64,000 nucleotides of DNA from Paraburkholderia guartelaensis (GCF_004353905.1 NZ_SMOD01000018.1:451-64450); one strand, 5' to 3'; positions 17,361 to 26,167 are shown, numbered from the stretch's first letter. Notes: generated by a model from the letters alone, not told the origin. Made by a program: numbers and translations.

Positions 17361-18370
17361 AGGCCGCTGTGGTGCGTGCGCCGGGCGGGCTCGACCGCAT
17401 CGAGCTGCGCGATATCGCCGAGCCCGGCGCCCCTGGCGCCGGCGAGATCCGCGTGGAGCTTCACGCCACGTCGCTCAATTTTCACGATCTGCTGGTCGCC
17501 AACGGCGCGATCCCCACGGCGGATGGGCGCGTGCTGATGTCCGATGGCGCGGGCGTGGTGTCGGCGGTCGGCGCGGGCGTGACGGAATTCAAGCGCGGCG
17601 ACCACGTCGTGTCGTGCTTCTTCCCGCAATGGGCGGACGGTTTGCCGTGGCAGGCTGTGGGCAACTTCGCGCAGACGCCCGGCGACGGCGCGGATGGCTT
17701 CGCGACTTTGCACGCCGTGCGGCCCGCGAGCGCCTTCACGCTCGCGCCGCGCGGCTGGACCTACGCCGAGGCGGCCACGATCACGACGGCGGGGCTTACG
17801 GCATGGCGCGCGCTGGTGGTCGACGGCGGCCTCAAGGCCGGCGACACCGTGCTGACGCTCGGCACCGGCGGCGTGTCGATCGCAGCGTTGCAGATCGCAC
17901 GGATGATGGGTGCTTCCGTCATCGTCACTTCATCTTCGGACGAGAAGCTGGCGCGTGCGAAGGTGTTGGGCGCCGACCAGGTGGTCAACTACCGGCAACA
18001 CGAAAAGTGGGGCGCGCTCGTGCGCGACATGACGGGCGGCAAGGGCGTGGATCACGTGATCGAAGTCGGCGGGCCGGGCACGCTCGCGCAGTCGATCGAT
18101 GCGGTGCGCGTGGGCGGCCACATCGCGCTGATCGGCGTGTTGACCGGACGCGAAGGCACCGTGCCGACTTCCGTACTCATGGCGAAGCAGGCGCGCCTGC
18201 AGGGCTTGATCGTGGGCAGCCGCCGACAGCAACAAGACTACGTCGCGGCGCTCGACCAGGCCGGCATTCGCCCCGTGCTCGACCGTACGTTCGGGCTGGA
18301 CGAGCTTGCGGATGCGTTTCGTCATCAGCAGGCCGGGGCGCATTTCGGCAAGGTCTGCGCGGCGTGGTGA
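17357..18370 (+). CDS. Zinc-type/quinone-oxidoreductase-like alcohol dehydrogenase (MDR family)
   Basis: A 337-residue medium-chain dehydrogenase/reductase. The N-terminal GroES-like domain contains ATSLNFHDLLVANG and GAGVVSAVGAGVTEFKRGD; the Rossmann domain has LTLGTGGVSIAALQIA near residue 168. The classical catalytic zinc ligands (Cys-His-Glu in GHE) are not evident, and LNFHD replaces the zinc-site region, which points to the zinc-free quinone-oxidoreductase-like branch using NADPH. It is coupled to the SRPBCC gene; the pair is probably regulated by the divergent NodD-like LysR protein. Confidence 0.85.
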   Translation: MKAAVVRAPGGLDRIELRDIAEPGAPGAGEIRVELHATSLNFHDLLVANGAIPTADGRVLMSDGAGVVSAVGAGVTEFKRGDHVVSCFFPQWADGLPWQAVGNFAQTPGDGADGFATLHAVRPASAFTLAPRGWTYAEAATITTAGLTAWRALVVDGGLKAGDTVLTLGTGGVSIAALQIARMMGASVIVTSSSDEKLARAKVLGADQVVNYRQHEKWGALVRDMTGGKGVDHVIEVGGPGTLAQSIDAVRVGGHIALIGVLTGREGTVPTSVLMAKQARLQGLIVGSRRQQQDYVAALDQAGIRPVLDRTFGLDELADAFRHQQAGAHFGKVCAAW

Positions 18371-18590
18371 AGCCAAGGCGGCGCCGATGTGGTGCCGCGT
18401 TTCCGCTCGTCATGAAAATTGATTTGCATAACGAATTAAATAAAGAAGCATCCGATGCACAATGTTTCCGTTCTTTACAACGCATCACGAAGTGATATAA
18501 ATAAATAGCACACGGATAAAACGCGAACGAATCGGCCAGCTGATCAGCAACAACGAGAGCCGGGTACGTTCCATGCTCAGGAGCCCCACC

Positions 18591-18902
18591 ATGCCGCTTT
18601 CCCGTCGTCGCTTCATGATCCTTGCCGCCTCCGTGGCTTCCACGGCGGCGCTTTCCACCGAATCGCGCGCCGACGCGCCGGTGCTCTCCGAGAGCGATCC
18701 GACCGCCATGGCGCTCGGCTACAAAACCGACGCGAGCAAAGTCGACAAGACGAAGTTCCCGCGCTTCCAGGCGGGACAGACCTGCGCGAACTGCCAGCTG
18801 TTTCAGGGCAAGCCGGGCGCGCCGAATGGTCCATGCGCGACCTATGGCGGCAAGATCGTCGACGCCAAAGGCTGGTGCAATGCCTACGTGAAGAAGGCTT
18901 GA
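18591..18902 (+). CDS. High-potential iron-sulfur protein (HiPIP), exported
   Basis: A 103-residue electron carrier. The N-terminus carries twin arginines (SRRRFMILAASVAST) typical of Tat export of a pre-folded cofactor protein. The mature part has four cysteines in the HiPIP arrangement CANC, then GPC and GWC near the C-terminus, which ligate one 4Fe-4S cluster. The start has GGAG seven bases upstream. It is probably periplasmic and donates or accepts electrons from a respiratory partner that is not encoded nearby. A solitary TatA is encoded 5.4 kb downstream. Confidence 0.9.
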   Translation: MPLSRRRFMILAASVASTAALSTESRADAPVLSESDPTAMALGYKTDASKVDKTKFPRFQAGQTCANCQLFQGKPGAPNGPCATYGGKIVDAKGWCNAYVKKA

Positions 18903-18960
18903 GCCATGCCCCGCGAGGGGTAAGCTACAAGCCATCGAGCAATGAGTTTCGGGAGGCAGC

Positions 18961-19158
18961 ATGAAGGCGGTGTGCCCGCTGCATGGGCCAACGACCATCG
19001 TCGGTACGAACGCGTACGGGTTTCCGGTATATGCGTGTTGCCGCGACGACATTCCCTTTGTCATGCCGCCGGACGCCTGTACGCGCGAGCCGGGGCAGTC
19101 CGGAGATGAACCGGCGCCGAAACGCCGGCAACCTCCGGCAGACAAGGAACCACACTGA
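18961..19158 (+). CDS. Small Cys-containing protein, unknown
   Basis: A 65-residue protein beginning MKAVCPLHGPTTIVG with a CPLH pair and a later ACC and a single Cys, suggesting metal binding. The C-terminal third is Pro/Arg-rich and probably disordered. GGGAGG lies at good spacing before the ATG. No family recognised. Confidence 0.65.
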   Translation: MKAVCPLHGPTTIVGTNAYGFPVYACCRDDIPFVMPPDACTREPGQSGDEPAPKRRQPPADKEPH

Positions 19159-19172
19159 CGAACCGATCGCCG

Positions 19173-19207
19173 CGCACACGGAACGCGCTTGCCCGCGTCC
19201 GTGTGCG
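19173..19207. terminator. Hairpin between convergent genes
   Basis: CGCACACGGA pairs with TCCGTGTGCG and the stem continues inward through ACGCG / CGCGT with one bulged base. It lies between the convergent small gene and the GH28 gene. T-runs are short on both sides, so termination in both directions is plausible but not certain. Confidence 0.45.
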
Positions 19208-19218
19208 TTGCGTCGACA

Positions 19219-21411
19219 TCAGGTCGCCGGTGCGGTCAGCGACGTGTTGTACGTGGTGCCCGCGATCACCACATTGGTCAGCGTAATGCCGCTCACGTTG
19301 CTCGCGAAGACGGGCCCCGGCGCAGCCGTCGCCGATGTCGAGGGCGTGGTCGGAACCGCGCCCGTGCACACCGGGTTGCCGAGGTTGCAGTTCGAGATCG
19401 TGACGCCGCTGATCGGACTCACGGTCGGCACCGGCAGCGGACCGTTGTAGTCGACTGCCTCGGGCCCCTGCATGACGATCGCCTGGAAGCACGAGTTCGA
19501 CCCGGCGACGAAGCCAGAGGGCATCGAGTAGGACACCGCGCCCGACACGTTGCTCGCGTTCACATTGGTGATGTTGATGTTGCTGATCACCGACGGACTC
19601 CAGCGCACCGCGTCGCCGGACGGGCTGTAATCGCAGTCGAACGTGATCAGGCCGCCCTGGCCCGTCGACGGGTTCGTTGCGAGACCGGTCGTGCCCGTGC
19701 CCGTGATCTTGCTGATCGCAGCGCCTAGCGAGCCGCCGCCGTATTTCCCCGCGAGGTTCACGCCGTTGGCGAGCGTCACGCCGTTGATCCAGACGTTGTT
19801 GATGAAGCCGCCGCGGTTCATGTTGCTCTTGAAGCGCAGCGCGATATTGAGCGGGTTGCTCGCCCAGTTCTCGTTTTGCATCGTCAGGTTGCGGGCGTAG
19901 ACGTTGCGCACGCCCGCGCTCATTTCGCTACCGATGGTCAGGCCGCCGTGGCCGCTTTGCATCGTGCAGTTCTGCACGACGATGTTCTGCATCGGACCGT
20001 ACTCGGTGTCGAGATACTTGCCGGACTTGATCGCGATGCAGTCGTCGCCGGTGTTGAACTGAACGTTTTGCACCAGCACGTGATTGCACGCGTCCGGATC
20101 GAAGCCGTCGTTGTTCGGTCCGATGCTGTCGGAAAACACGCCGTCGATCACCACGTTCGTGCAATCGGTGGGATGGTGCTGCCAGAACGGCGTGTTCTGC
20201 GTGTGGTAGTTCTGCAGGTACACATTCGTGCAGCCGATGAACTCGATCATGCAAGGGCGCAGATAGTGACCGTTGCCGAAAATGCGGTTCTCGATAGGCA
20301 CGCGCAGTTCGGAGAGCGCGGGCAGATAGTTCTGGTCCTGGTTCCAGCCCGTGCCCGTGAGCAGGGTCATCAGCGAAGTCGTCACGCCGTACTGATTCGT
20401 GAAGGAGACGTTCGCCTGCGGGTTCTGGATCTGGCCAGCGGGGAGGCTCGTTAGCGCGACGTTGTTCGGATTCACATAGGCCTGCGACGGCGTCGAGGAA
20501 CCGGCGCAGCCGTATGTGTTGCTGCTTCCCTTGTAGGTCCACCAGCACGAGGTGGGCGCCTGGGTGCTCAGTTGCATCGGCGTCATCGCCTGACCGTTCA
20601 GCACGCAGGTGTTGTCGTCGGCGGTGAGGGCAATGTTGGTCTGGCGGAATGCGTAAATCGGCGAGCCGAAATTCAGGCAGTCGTTCGCCTGCCAGCGCGT
20701 GTGATACAGATTGCCGTTCGCCGTCTTGTACGGGCCGGTTTTCGCATAGTCCGCAGGATTCGGACTGAAATAGATCGTGCAGCCCGATTCCAGGTGCAGG
20801 TTCACATGGCTCAGCAGCACGATCGGACCGCCGCAGTACCAGTTGCCCGCCGGCACCACCACGCGGCCGCCGCCGGCGCGACTCGCGTCGACAATTGCGG
20901 TATTGATCGCGGTGCAAGAGTCGTATTGCGTGCCCGTGTAGTCGCACGGCACCATCACGCCCGAGCCCGGGCTTTGCAGGTCGCTGGTCGGATGCGCGGT
21001 CTGTTCCGTGCCACCCGTCACCCATGGAATCTTGCCGCCGGGCCACGCGGTCGACGTAATCAGCGCGGAGGCGGGGAGTGTGCGCGCACCGTAGCTCGTT
21101 ACGTGAAAGTCGGCGCGGGAGAACAGCGAGCGATCGACGTGGGCAAGCCTTCTGATGATCGCCGTGGCCTGGCCGTCCGGGCCCCAGATCGGGTCGCCGG
21201 CGGCGTGGCCGGGCGGCTGTGGAATCGTTCCTCCGAAATTGGCGGGCGTGGGAAACATGGAATCGGCTGCTGCCGCTCCGCGGCTGGCGGCGAGGAGGCT
21301 AGCGCCTGCGGACGCGCCGGCAAAGGCCATGAACGCGCGCCGTTTGGGCGAGGCGGGCGCATGGTTGTGGGCTTTGGAGGGCAGGGGATCGTCATGGTCA
21401 TGTGTTGCCAT
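19219..21411 (-). CDS. Exported polygalacturonase-like glycoside hydrolase (GH28)
   Basis: A 730-residue pectin-type hydrolase of the right-handed parallel beta-helix fold. A long hydrophilic leader with KRRAFMAFAGAS (Arg24-Arg25) and an Ala-rich stretch suggests Tat export. GH28 catalytic landmarks are all present: GFDPDAC (in place of the usual NTD), TGDDCIAIKSG near residue 453, SGHGGLTIG near 487 and LRFKS near 525 (RIK motif). The start has GGAGA upstream. It is much longer than typical bacterial polygalacturonases (about 450) because of an extended N-terminal half rich in Asn, Ser and Tyr. It is not in an operon. Probable role: degrading plant pectin outside the cell. Confidence 0.88.
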   Translation of the reverse strand: MATHDHDDPLPSKAHNHAPASPKRRAFMAFAGASAGASLLAASRGAAAADSMFPTPANFGGTIPQPPGHAAGDPIWGPDGQATAIIRRLAHVDRSLFSRADFHVTSYGARTLPASALITSTAWPGGKIPWVTGGTEQTAHPTSDLQSPGSGVMVPCDYTGTQYDSCTAINTAIVDASRAGGGRVVVPAGNWYCGGPIVLLSHVNLHLESGCTIYFSPNPADYAKTGPYKTANGNLYHTRWQANDCLNFGSPIYAFRQTNIALTADDNTCVLNGQAMTPMQLSTQAPTSCWWTYKGSSNTYGCAGSSTPSQAYVNPNNVALTSLPAGQIQNPQANVSFTNQYGVTTSLMTLLTGTGWNQDQNYLPALSELRVPIENRIFGNGHYLRPCMIEFIGCTNVYLQNYHTQNTPFWQHHPTDCTNVVIDGVFSDSIGPNNDGFDPDACNHVLVQNVQFNTGDDCIAIKSGKYLDTEYGPMQNIVVQNCTMQSGHGGLTIGSEMSAGVRNVYARNLTMQNENWASNPLNIALRFKSNMNRGGFINNVWINGVTLANGVNLAGKYGGGSLGAAISKITGTGTTGLATNPSTGQGGLITFDCDYSPSGDAVRWSPSVISNINITNVNASNVSGAVSYSMPSGFVAGSNSCFQAIVMQGPEAVDYNGPLPVPTVSPISGVTISNCNLGNPVCTGAVPTTPSTSATAAPGPVFASNVSGITLTNVVIAGTTYNTSLTAPAT

Positions 21412-21948
21412 TTGATTCGTTCTCCTATGTTGTCTCGCTGGATTGTTTTGCTGAAGGGGGCGTGGCTCGACTTCGGCGGCGATTGGGCCGCGTGGCGACG
21501 CAAATGCGAACGGGAGAGGCACGGTTACAGCGGCGAGATCGAACAGGAGCGGCTGACTCGATCACCATGGATATTGTTGTCAGACGACATCGAAATCGTC
21601 AATCAGATTTATCTAGGTGGTGTACCTGGGTCTCTGGGATATGCCCGAGATATGCCCTATGCCTGCGGGTAGCTTACGGTTTCGTAAATTTGTCAGACGA
21701 GCGGGGTGTTCTCGGACGCGACGAGCGTGAGCAGCGGTGCGGCTGACTCGCCTGCAAACCTGTGGTGGTCTGCTCGCGGCCACTGTTCGGCTTCGCACAT
21801 AACGATGAAAGAGCGGCAACCGATTGTTTCTCGGCAATCTAGATTATCGGTAGGACTCTTATCGATTGCATCTCCAATCGCCTGTGACTGTCGATCTCGC
21901 CTGCTGAGTGATCGTCACGAATGAAAACGTTACAACATGGAGGATGCT
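21412..21948. other. 537-bp gap between divergent GH28 and lysozyme genes
   Basis: This stretch is less GC-rich than its surroundings, particularly after 21780. I see no convincing gene. It must hold the promoters of both divergent genes. GATATGCCC is repeated directly near 21640-21660. No clear -35/-10 pair stands out. Confidence 0.4.
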
Positions 21949-22440
21949 ATGCCGTTCATATCTGCTTCCGCCGCTGGCGGCGAAAACCGCTGCGCGTTTC
22001 TCGACATGATCGCGTTTTCGGAAATCGGACCGCAGTTGCTCGCGGCCTCGGACAATGGCTACAACGTTCTGGTCGGCTCGACACCCTCTCGTCCTTTATT
22101 GTTCAACAGCTACGCGAAGCATCCCGACGTTTTCAATCCCGCACTCGATTCGACTGCGGCGGGCCGATATCAACTGCTGTTCCGCTACTACGCGTATTAC
22201 GAGTCGCTTCTTCATTTGGCAGACTTCTCGCCAATGAGCCAGGACCTCATCGCGCTGCAGCAGATCCGCGAGCGCGGCGCGCTTGTGTCGATCGACGGCG
22301 GCGATCTCGATCACGCCGTCTTTCTTTGCAGCAACATCTGGGCAAGCCTGCCGGGCAACCACTATGCGCAGCACGTCAATCCGTTGACGGCGCTCCAGAC
22401 TGCGTACGCATCTGCGGGTGGAACGGTTGCTGCTGTGTGA
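21949..22440 (+). CDS. Orphan phage lambda R-like endolysin (lytic transglycosylase)
   Basis: A 163-residue murein-degrading enzyme. It aligns by eye along its whole length with phage lambda gpR: AFLDMIAFSEIG with the catalytic Glu (residue 25), GYNVLVGS, HPDVFNPALDSTAAGRYQLL, DFSPMSQDLIALQQI, RERGALVSIDGGD, SNIWASLPG and GGTV at the end. GGAGG precedes the ATG at ideal spacing. There is no signal peptide and no holin, antiholin, spanin or other phage gene nearby, so it is a domesticated or stranded phage lysis gene. Release would need a separate route. Confidence 0.9.
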   Translation: MPFISASAAGGENRCAFLDMIAFSEIGPQLLAASDNGYNVLVGSTPSRPLLFNSYAKHPDVFNPALDSTAAGRYQLLFRYYAYYESLLHLADFSPMSQDLIALQQIRERGALVSIDGGDLDHAVFLCSNIWASLPGNHYAQHVNPLTALQTAYASAGGTVAAV

Positions 22441-22671
22441 GGTGGACGAATCAGTAAAAGGTGCGACGACCTGTCAGCAGCATTGAGTCCACTTAGGCTT
22501 CGGATACGACCAGGATACCGGATAAGGGACTTGTCAACGGAATCGTTTGGACAGGAACCGACCGCATCGCGGATATGAAAGCGGTAATCAGCGCGGCATT
22601 GGGGCCGATGTGGATCTTTCTGGGCGCTGGCGAGGAGAAACGGTAAAGATCCTCTGCTCCGTGTCGCTGCG

Positions 22672-23049
22672 TCACGCATCGCCTGTAGGAACGATTCCCT
22701 TCGCCTCGACCATCAGGATCACCGTTTTCTCCGGCGCTCGCGGGCGATGCAGCAAACCTTTACGCACGACAAACGCTTGCCCCGGGTTCAAATCGACGAC
22801 CCGGTCTTCGAGATCGATCAGGAAGTGTCCGCTCACGACATAAAAGAACTCGTCCTCTGCGTCATGTTTGTGCCAGTGATATTCGCCCTGCACGACACCC
22901 AGCCGGACCACGGACTGGTTCACCTCACAGAGCGTCTGGTTGTACCAGGGATGGCTGTTTGCCGCGACGAGGGCGGGCACGTCGATGATTTCGTCGAAGG
23001 CGTAGAGGACGTCAAGGCGCGTCAAATAAGGAAAAGTATCGGTGCTCAC
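22672..23049 (-). CDS. Cupin-domain protein
   Basis: A 125-residue single-domain cupin. The first cupin motif is GEYHWHKHDAEDEFFYVVSG (His58 or His60, His62, Glu67 as likely metal ligands) and the second is PGQAFVVRKGLLHRPRAPE with the last His. It is downstream of the AraC regulator on the same strand (83-bp gap), which suggests shared control. Single-domain cupins of this type act as isomerases, dioxygenases or sensors; the substrate is not known. Confidence 0.82.
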   Translation of the reverse strand: MSTDTFPYLTRLDVLYAFDEIIDVPALVAANSHPWYNQTLCEVNQSVVRLGVVQGEYHWHKHDAEDEFFYVVSGHFLIDLEDRVVDLNPGQAFVVRKGLLHRPRAPEKTVILMVEAKGIVPTGDA

Positions 23050-23132
23050 ATCGATCTCCAGGAACGTTGGTTCGTGTCGAACATGCGAGCCACTTTAGGC
23101 CGTGGCAGCGCCGTGGGTCTTGTACCCGACCG

Positions 23133-23975
23133 TCAATCTTTGGTACGGGAGCGATCTTCGAGCAACTGCGCGCGGTACGCGCCCGGTGTCAAACCCATCC
23201 TGCGCCGAAAGACGCGCGTGAAGTGGCTTTGGTCGGTGAAGCCGGCGGCCTCGGCAATCGCTGCGAACGAAAGGCGTCCGCGGGCTAATTGAGCACATGC
23301 GAAATCGAGCCGAAGCTGGCGCACGTACTCACCGACTGTACAGCCAAAGTGCTTGCGGAATTCGCGCGCAAGGTGGTCGGCAGAAACATGGTTCTCCGAA
23401 GCAATTTCCTCCAGTGTCAATGCTTCACGGAAGCGATCGTGCAGCAAGGCTTCCACGCGAGCGAGCCATCGACGCGAACCGCCAACCGTCGCCGCACGCG
23501 GGACGGAGCGCTCGCACGCGGCAAGGAGTTCGAGTACCAGCCCTTCGACTGCCAACGATGTCGCCGAATCCTGCTCACGGCATTCGCGAACCAGACGACG
23601 CATGAACGACAGCGGTGCGCCGCTTGCAAAGTCATCCGGACGATCGAGGACCCGGGTCCGCCCTCCAAGGCACTGTGCCCACGAGGTTGAAAACTCGAGA
23701 TGGAGTGCCTTGCCACCGGCCCCGTACCAGCTATTTGCATGGGGCACGCCCGCGGGGAAAAACGTCAGTGACATCGGCCCGTCTTCGCCACGGCGGGCCG
23801 GCCAGGATCGCGTTCCGAAGCCGTTCAGCACGAAACAGAAAAACGGGTTCACATGCTCGTGCTGCGGGATGATCAGATCCGTGGCGAAATCGGTCTCCAC
23901 GAGCGAGATGCTGTCATTGCCGTATCGCAGGAAAGTGGTGCCGAAGTAGTCGCCCGGTTCAAGGACCCTTAGCAT
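23133..23975 (-). CDS. AraC-family regulator
   Basis: A 280-residue regulator. The N-terminal part is a cupin-like sensor (HEHVNPFFCFVLNGFG) and the C-terminal 100 residues carry two helix-turn-helix motifs: LTLEEIASENHVSADHLARE and LSFAAIAEAAGFTDQSHF, followed by FRRRMGLTPGAYR. The same-strand cupin gene lies downstream and is a likely target. The inducer is unknown. Confidence 0.9.
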   Translation of the reverse strand: MLRVLEPGDYFGTTFLRYGNDSISLVETDFATDLIIPQHEHVNPFFCFVLNGFGTRSWPARRGEDGPMSLTFFPAGVPHANSWYGAGGKALHLEFSTSWAQCLGGRTRVLDRPDDFASGAPLSFMRRLVRECREQDSATSLAVEGLVLELLAACERSVPRAATVGGSRRWLARVEALLHDRFREALTLEEIASENHVSADHLAREFRKHFGCTVGEYVRQLRLDFACAQLARGRLSFAAIAEAAGFTDQSHFTRVFRRRMGLTPGAYRAQLLEDRSRTKD

Positions 23976-24281
23976 GGGAGGGCTCCAAAAGAGATGTTGC
24001 AGCGGATATTAAACGCTTCTCTGGCACCGTTTGAAAGGCGGTCATGCGCCGGCAGCGCTGAGGCCGTGCGCGCGCGAACACGGCCCCCTTTGTATATGCG
24101 TGTATCTACAGGGCGCATGCGTACATGCGCTTACAAAACCGCCGTTTCAGGAAACGAGCGAGACACATCCGCGCGTTCCAATACGCCTGCAAAACAGCGG
24201 TTTATACGCCGGGTCGGGCCGCAAGGTTCATGTCATTCGTCGCAAGCGATGCGAGCGACGGCAAAGAGAGGGTTTTCAGCG
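23976..24281. other. 306-bp leader region upstream of tatA with nested inverted repeats
   Basis: The gap contains GCGCATG-CGTA-CATGCGC (24113-24130), CGTTTC-AG-GAAACG (24143-24156), and two AAAC-N4-GTTT elements at 24136-24147 and 24192-24203 that are inverted near-copies of one another. No gene is convincing here. The repeats may be operators for the divergent AraC and tatA genes or structure the tatA leader. Confidence 0.4.
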
Positions 24282-24509
24282 ATGGGTTCATTGAGCATTT
24301 GGCACTGGATGATTGTTCTTCTGATCGTGGCACTGGTTTTCGGTACGAAGAAGCTACGGAACGTCGGGGGCGATCTGGGCGTCGCGGTGAAGGGATTCAA
24401 GGAAGGCATGGCGCAAAGCGAAACGCCTGAACGGCAGCCTGCATTGCTGCACAGCGATGCCGTCGACACGGAAGCAAAGGACGTGACCCGCTCGAGCGAC
24501 ATCCGCTAG
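24282..24509 (+). CDS. tatA: Solitary TatA/TatE-type protein translocase subunit
   Basis: A 75-residue inner-membrane protein. The N-terminal helix SIWHWMIVLLIVALVFGTKK is followed by the FGTKKLRNVGGDLGVAVKGF hinge and amphipathic helix, then a variable acidic tail; this is the TatA family layout. tatB and tatC are not adjacent, so it is an extra TatA/TatE paralogue rather than the housekeeping operon. Its stop codon overlaps that of the convergent ureidoglycolate-lyase-like gene within a CTAG. Two proteins with probable Tat signals (HiPIP and GH28) are encoded within 6 kb. Confidence 0.88.
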   Translation: MGSLSIWHWMIVLLIVALVFGTKKLRNVGGDLGVAVKGFKEGMAQSETPERQPALLHSDAVDTEAKDVTRSSDIR

Positions 24510-25156
24510 TCACGCGCGATTGCGGCCTCCAGAAGACAGCCAAACTCTGTCGCGAATTCGACCGAGACGCGCGCATGGACAGCGCCTTGTTTGTCGAAGA
24601 AGCGCTGCGTCCCGTCGAGCGTGAACACGCCTTCGTGCCAGATGTTGGGGTGGATATAGAGACCCTGCTGTCCGTCGAAGCGGAAGCACACGAACTTCTC
24701 CGGCGTAATGTCGTCGCCCGGCAGTGCCAGCGGAACGTAGAACGGGCGGTGATCGAGCGGAAAGAACAGTTGTCCGCCGTCGGGGTGATAGTTCGCATGC
24801 CATATCAACATGCGTTCCGGTGCGGCGGCGCTGTCTTCGCGTGCGTCGTCCGGCTCCGTTGCGTAGGCGAGAACGTAGTTGCCGCCTACCGCTTCGTTTC
24901 GACCGTAGAGAATGTCGCCGCGCCATTCGCTGACGAACGTGCCTTCGGTCGTGCCCGCTTCGTCGCCGGTTCCCGGGTCGATCGGTCTTGATCCCACTGC
25001 GGGCCACTGAACGATTTCCACCTCGCAAGCGTGCGGGTCGTCAACGAGTTTGCCATAGCCATTCAGCGTTGCCGCAGTCGCGTCGACCACGGGCATCGCC
25101 ACTCGCCGCAGGCCCCGAGGGAGGGCGGGATTGAGGTAGTCGATCTCTTTGCTCAT
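24506..25156 (-). CDS. Ureidoglycolate lyase-like protein (AllA family)
   Basis: A 216-residue cupin-fold enzyme resembling ureidoglycolate lyase, which splits ureidoglycolate to glyoxylate and urea in purine breakdown. Visible features are the central FFPLDHRPFYVPLALPGDD stretch (short form PFYVPLALPGDD) and the C-terminal half GLYIHPNIWHEGVFTL that places a metal-binding His. The chosen start (MSKEIDYLNP) lies 51 bases into a longer open frame and is divergent from the LysR gene at 25298. No other allantoin genes are adjacent, so a different but related substrate is possible. Confidence 0.72.
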   Translation of the reverse strand: MSKEIDYLNPALPRGLRRVAMPVVDATAATLNGYGKLVDDPHACEVEIVQWPAVGSRPIDPGTGDEAGTTEGTFVSEWRGDILYGRNEAVGGNYVLAYATEPDDAREDSAAAPERMLIWHANYHPDGGQLFFPLDHRPFYVPLALPGDDITPEKFVCFRFDGQQGLYIHPNIWHEGVFTLDGTQRFFDKQGAVHARVSVEFATEFGCLLEAAIARD

Positions 25157-25297
25157 ATGAATCTCATCAGGAATCAAAAGGGCGGGTAGCCAGAACCGCA
25201 ACGGCACCGAGCTTAGAGCGCGTACCCGCTGGCAGTCAAATTAATACCAGTGCTATATTTTCGCATCGAGATTTATAGGGTGAGGTTCGAGGTGGCG

Positions 25298-26167
25298 ATG
25301 CGCTATTTCCAGCTCAGGGCGTTCGATGCGGTTGTGCGCGAGGGCAGTTTTTCGAAGGCGGCCAATCTTCTCGGGCTGACGCAACCAGCCATCACGGCGC
25401 AGGTTCGTAATCTCGAAGAGGATTGCAAGCAGGCGTTATTTATCCGCACGAATGAGGGCGTTCAACCAACCGATGCCGCGAAGCCGCTCTTCGAATTGAC
25501 CCGCCAGATGTTTTTGGCGGAAGAGCAGATCGAGGACATGGTGAGCCGGGCGACGAGGTTCCAGCACGGCAGCCTCAAACTTGCCGCCGATGGCCCACAG
25601 GTGGTGCTTCAGGTGGTGGCAGCCTTTCGTGCGCAGTACCCCGACATCGAAATTTCGGTCTCGTTCGGAAGTCAGCGCGAGGTCTGGGACGATCTGCTCG
25701 CGTATCGGGTCGACGCGGTGGTCATCGGCAATGCCAGGAGCGACGCCCGTGTGGCGTCGATTCCCGTCGCGCGGCAAGACATGCGGGTTCTCGTGCCGGA
25801 GCATCATCCGCTTGCCGCGGCTGAAAGCGTGTCCCTCGGCGATCTCGCTGCGTATGCCGTAATTCGCCGGGAGGCGGGTTCGAACACCCAACGGCTTGTC
25901 GACGAAGCCTTGCGGCGCGCCGGGATGTCACTGCCGACAGCGATGAAACTGGGTAGTCGCGAGGCGGTTCTCGAAGCCGTCCGGCAAGGCCTCGGCATCG
26001 GATTCGTGCTCGAGCGCGAGATTCCCGAGGGTGCGCGTTCCGTTGCCATCCCGGTGGAAGAGCTGCGCGGCTGCAATATTGATTCGGTGGCGTGCCTTCA
26101 CAGCCAACGCAAACGTGGGATCGTGCAGACCTTTCTGGCCGTGGCGGCGGCATCCGCGGCCGTGTAG
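25298..26167 (+). CDS. LysR-family regulator
   Basis: A 289-residue regulator starting MRYFQLRAFDAVVREGSFSK, with LGLTQPAITAQVRNLEE as the recognition helix and a C-terminal effector domain (RREAGSNTQRLVDEAL). Transcribed away from the AllA-like gene, which it probably controls. The GTG-containing leader and an upstream in-frame ATG at 25250 are less likely starts because the LysR domain begins at MRYFQLR. A weak T-N11-A arrangement is present at 25245-25257. Confidence 0.88.
   Translation: MRYFQLRAFDAVVREGSFSKAANLLGLTQPAITAQVRNLEEDCKQALFIRTNEGVQPTDAAKPLFELTRQMFLAEEQIEDMVSRATRFQHGSLKLAADGPQVVLQVVAAFRAQYPDIEISVSFGSQREVWDDLLAYRVDAVVIGNARSDARVASIPVARQDMRVLVPEHHPLAAAESVSLGDLAAYAVIRREAGSNTQRLVDEALRRAGMSLPTAMKLGSREAVLEAVRQGLGIGFVLEREIPEGARSVAIPVEELRGCNIDSVACLHSQRKRGIVQTFLAVAAASAAV

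Noticed and set aside
21402..21746. Plus-strand frame in the gap between GH28 and lysozyme genes
   Set aside because: Composition and sequence do not resemble a protein, and it overlaps the GH28 leader and promoter region.
21949..22440. Evidence of a resident prophage
   Set aside because: Only the single lysozyme gene is phage-like; no integrase, structural or lysis partners were seen in the window.
22441..22671. Short open frames on both strands between the lysozyme and cupin genes
   Set aside because: They lack ribosome sites, starts or recognised similarity and are probably chance frames; a gene remnant cannot be excluded.
22781..22797. GTTCAAATC string resembling a tRNA T-loop
   Set aside because: It lies inside the cupin gene and there is no acceptor or anticodon stem around it.
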